Assembly (NCBI RefSeq): GCF_031755915.1
Contig: NC_083383.1
Location: 1,058,001-1,122,000, forward strand
DNA: 64,000 nt
Source: Ziziphus jujuba
Lineage: Eukaryota > Streptophyta > Magnoliopsida > Rosales > Rhamnaceae
Direction of reading: 5' to 3'
This document shows, in pieces, positions 61,307 to 64,000 of this stretch. The notes beneath the pieces were generated by a model. That model worked only from the letters and a program-made list of their open reading frames with translations. It ran no database searches and was not told the DNA's origin. Position numbers and translations under genes: made by a program. The first letter of the stretch is position 1. Each line of letters opens with the position of its first letter.

Positions 61307-62572
61307 CGTTTGCTATTGCAAAGTGGCATTATTATGCCAATGCCATCTCAACTGCACTGAAAATGGCTTGAGGAGGACATTGTCATTGCACTGAAGATTA
61401 GCGGAAAGTTTTTAAAATTTTTAAATGCTGAATACTTTGAAAATTGTCTTATGCTGGATGCCAATTCTTCACAATCAAGCAGGGCCACTTGCCTCAGTAG
61501 CAGAACTATTAGTCCTTAGTAGCTCTTTCAGTAATAGATGGTATCCGTTCGCCAGGGAGCCACGGAACCTCGTTGATGATTGCTCCAAGCTTCGGCAGGC
61601 GCAATAGGTCCTCTTGTCTGGTGTTTTTAGCTAATCATGATATACCGTTTAATTTAACATCTCCAATATTTTAATTTAATCAACAAATGTCTAATTCCCA
61701 TTGAATTATAAAGGGGATGGTTACCTCAATTTGTTTTACACTTTTATAAAATAATAAATTTCTAGCTGTGTGATATTTACCCAGACTGGAGGCCGGACCC
61801 ACCATTCATGCGAGACGTAAATTTTGAAATTTTGTAGGATAATTAAAATTGTTGGGTGGTTGACATCTCTATTTAGTCTATGAAATATAATTCTATGAAA
61901 TATAATATGGATTCGAATCTTGCATTTGGGATCATTTATAATGGTAAAAAAAAAAAAAAAGATTGTTACTAATAGTAGTGTCTAACGCTTTTATACTTTT
62001 TTTTATTATTATTTTTTAAAGAATAAAACAATTTATTTTGCCTGTGAAAAAAAATGCAGTGCAACTCTACTTCACTGAAATGAGCCACTTTGTACGAGTT
62101 CATATTGTATGGACAGGACTATGTTCAACTTCGAAGGTCTGAAAACAAACCAAAGCCTACACGCCTGGATATTAGAATTCCGGCTTCACCGTAAATGTAA
62201 AACAGCATATTAGTCCGCTCACATCAAAGCGAAGCAAGGGCCTAGGGAGGCTCACCCTCTCGTATATCCGACCGAAGAGCGAAAACTCCGTTCCATACTT
62301 GCAATCAATTAAAGTGGACAACGTCGGAGTAAGTTCGTGGCCGCACCAAACTAAAACATTGATTTAGGTTCTTGTTTGGTTCCTTTTTTCACTTTCTTTT
62401 CTAATAACCGAGTGATACGGTTGAAAGAAGGTTATTCGATTGGTAAGTTGGTGAAAATTTTGCTTTGGAAATTTTATGATTTTTTTTTTTTTTTCCCTCT
62501 CTCTCTTTCTCTTCAGAAATATTGAGAATTACTGTCTTGAGTAATTGGAAAATAAAATTGAAATGCAGGCTG

Positions 62573-62593
62573 ATGAGGGAGTTCTTATTGTAG
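62573..62593 (+). promoter_or_regulatory. Short upstream ORF (MREFLL) before the PPR-like start
   Basis: ATG at 62573 opens a six-codon frame that stops with TAG at 62591-62593, four bases before the proposed main ATG at 62598. It could lower translation or act by reinitiation. It depends on the leader model being right. Confidence 0.4.
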
Positions 62594-62597
62594 AAGC

Positions 62598-63953
62598 ATG
62601 TGCAGAGCTTTGTAAGTACAGTGCATAATTTTTACAATTTGCCCCAAGTAAGATGGGGTTAAACGTAATTTATTTTCAATATTCTTTCTACAGAACGAGG
62701 ATTCCTTGGCGGTCAATTGCGGGTTCATATTGCAAATTGAAAACACATCAACATGTACGTCCATAAGTGAATCATTATGTTGGAATGTATACTTTTATTG
62801 CAGTGTTTGGTTGTTAGAAAATATTGGCATCCTTAAGAAGTGACAATTTTTATTTTGGAATATTAGGTTGACGAGCGTAATTGCTGTAACTATTATTCTT
62901 ATTTTCTGCTTGATGATCAATGTTGTTTGCAGGGCTGGAGAAGCTTCACTGACAAACTGGTGTTTGGGCGAGCTCTTACAACCTCACAGGGTAATTTTTC
63001 AAAGATCTTCCGTCTTAATTTTTTTACCGTGAGGGAGGACATAATGGTTTGGATAGGCATGTTATACACATTAGCATGCCTATGTATTTTCGGTTATTAG
63101 TGGACATGTATTCAATGTTTTTTATGACGTGATCGAAATGTGACGGAGCAACATACATATCCATTATTTAAAAAAATCTCATGGGTTAATATAATAAATG
63201 AGTTTCATTTGTTTTATGCTATGTAGCAGAAACAACTACAAAGTCCATGCAAATGCAGATTGTCCATGCACTTCGCATGGGTGATAGAAGCAAAGCTTCC
63301 AGTCTGCTTTCTAGTCTTGGCCATGGAAACTACTCTTTACGAGCAGATGATTTTGTTGATATTCTTACCTATTGTGCAAGATCACCCGATCCCTTGGTAA
63401 GTTGGAATGCCTTATTTTAGTTTAGCCAGATGACTATGTTTGTTTTTCAGAACCTGTTAATTAAACTATTGAGATTCAATAATTTAGCCTTTTTCTGTAG
63501 AGGGTTTAAAAAGAAAAGCTAAGATAAAGACTAATATGCACACTGTTCACTGTAGACAGTTCATGTGCATAGGCCCCCATATGTGTTCGAATTAGTCAAG
63601 GACTCATTAGGATTTGGAGTTGGCAGTTATGCTTTTACACCACTCTGATGATTTAATACATCATCTTACGCACTTCAAGTAACTTTTGATCAAATCAACC
63701 GATTGTCATACTTTGCTTCACTTCTGCGTCAGGGTCTCAACATGGTGAAGGTTCAGTTAACTCTATTGTTGAGACCCTTGTTTCAAACTTCTTGTGGAAA
63801 TTAGTGTGAATGCTGATTGAAGGCTTTTCTTTTCTATGCTTGCAGTTTGTCTTGGAAACTTGGAGAATAATGAAGGAAAAAGAGATCAGTCTGGACAACA
63901 TTTGCTCCTTGCTTATGCTGCGTGCACTCTGTAAAGGGGGTTACCTAGAGGAG
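62598..63953 (+). CDS. PPR-like organelle RNA-binding protein, 5' part (continues past the right edge)
   Basis: Five exons join in frame: 62598-62611, 62694-62754, 62933-62990, 63227-63396 and 63846-63953, after which GTTAAA is the next donor. They give 137 residues. The start MCRALTRIPWRSIAGSYCKL is rich in R, S and hydrophobic residues without acids, as in mitochondrial presequences. After KLVFGRALTTSQAETTTKSM come helical pairs resembling PPR units (QIVHALRMGDRSKASSLLSS; DDFVDILTYCARSPDPLFVL; LLMLRALCKGGYLEE). It looks like the start of an intron-rich PPR protein similar to what I recall of Arabidopsis At1g76280, but that match is from memory. The start was chosen because it is the only ATG that keeps the splice phase open; the longer frame from 62562 runs into a stop after the first intron. 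The acceptor of exon 4 is TAGCAG and could give one residue fewer. Confidence 0.7.
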
Positions 63954-64000
63954 GTTAAAAAGTCATGATATATATGTACATACATATATGTGTCTGTGTT

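Larger units (their letters stand above)
61073..62597. other. TSR1 3'UTR and upstream region of the PPR-like gene
   Basis: The left part holds a GA microsatellite (61166-61188) and a 58 bp tandem duplication. The right part, from about 62040, is promoter and leader of the next gene, with a probable 5'UTR intron (62443-62568: TTG then GTAAGTTG; ends AAATGCAG). No other gene is seen. Confidence 0.6.

Noticed and set aside
1..64000. CRISPR arrays, operons, bacterial signals or organelle insertions
   Set aside because: All genes are spliced plant nuclear genes. The tandem repeats seen are duplications or microsatellites without regular unique spacers.

Overview
This window is nuclear DNA from a eudicot plant. 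The evidence is an AT-rich background, spliced genes with short exons and GT-AG introns, plant-specific families (starch branching enzyme I, a BAHD acyltransferase, two PPR proteins, a U-box/ARM ligase), and many AT and GA microsatellites. The species cannot be read from the sequence. All gene models were built by hand by joining exons through splice sites in consistent phase and comparing the product with remembered family sequences. No database search was run.

Layout, left to right. The 5' end of a catalase gene lies on the minus strand (exons 129-225 and 798-812) and runs off the left edge. Next comes a 4.4 kb intergenic stretch holding a 541 bp non-autonomous hAT-type element (3722-4262) with an 8 bp target duplication. 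A PUB15-like U-box E3 ligase (minus, 5191-7827) and a B2-type mitotic cyclin (plus, 11083-14074) are divergent. After 4.7 kb of AT-rich repeat-like DNA comes a BTB/BACK/discoidin-domain gene like At2g30600 (plus, 18739-23380), convergent with spliceosomal SmD3 (minus, 24267-26331). Starch branching enzyme I (plus, 27700-33191) is convergent with a small uncharacterised plant gene (minus, 33668-34426). After 3 kb of AT-rich DNA, three plus-strand metabolic genes lie in 8 kb: a peroxisomal acyl-activating enzyme (37488-40159), an FMO1-like flavin monooxygenase (41096-43089) and a BAHD acyltransferase broken by a one-base frameshift (43912-45277). A membrane-anchored M14 metallocarboxypeptidase (plus, 46601-50453) and a CRP1-like chloroplast PPR gene (minus, 51272-53929) sit tail to tail. 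Last come the ribosome-biogenesis gene TSR1 (plus, 55808-61072) and the 5' part of another PPR-like gene (plus, 62598 to beyond the right edge).

Most genes are unrelated housekeeping or regulatory loci: peroxide removal, ubiquitination, mitosis, splicing, starch synthesis, organelle RNA processing and 40S ribosome maturation. The one stretch where neighbours could work together is 37.5-45.3 kb. There an acyl-CoA-forming enzyme, an oxygenase and an acyl-CoA-using transferase are adjacent and co-oriented. This is a candidate small metabolic cluster, weakened by the frameshift in the acyltransferase. Other points of interest are a cluster of three MSA-like G2/M elements before the cyclin, a GC-AG intron in the monooxygenase, a partial exon duplication inside a TSR1 intron, several local tandem duplications, and a gene pair whose linkage matches Arabidopsis At5g42310/At5g42320.
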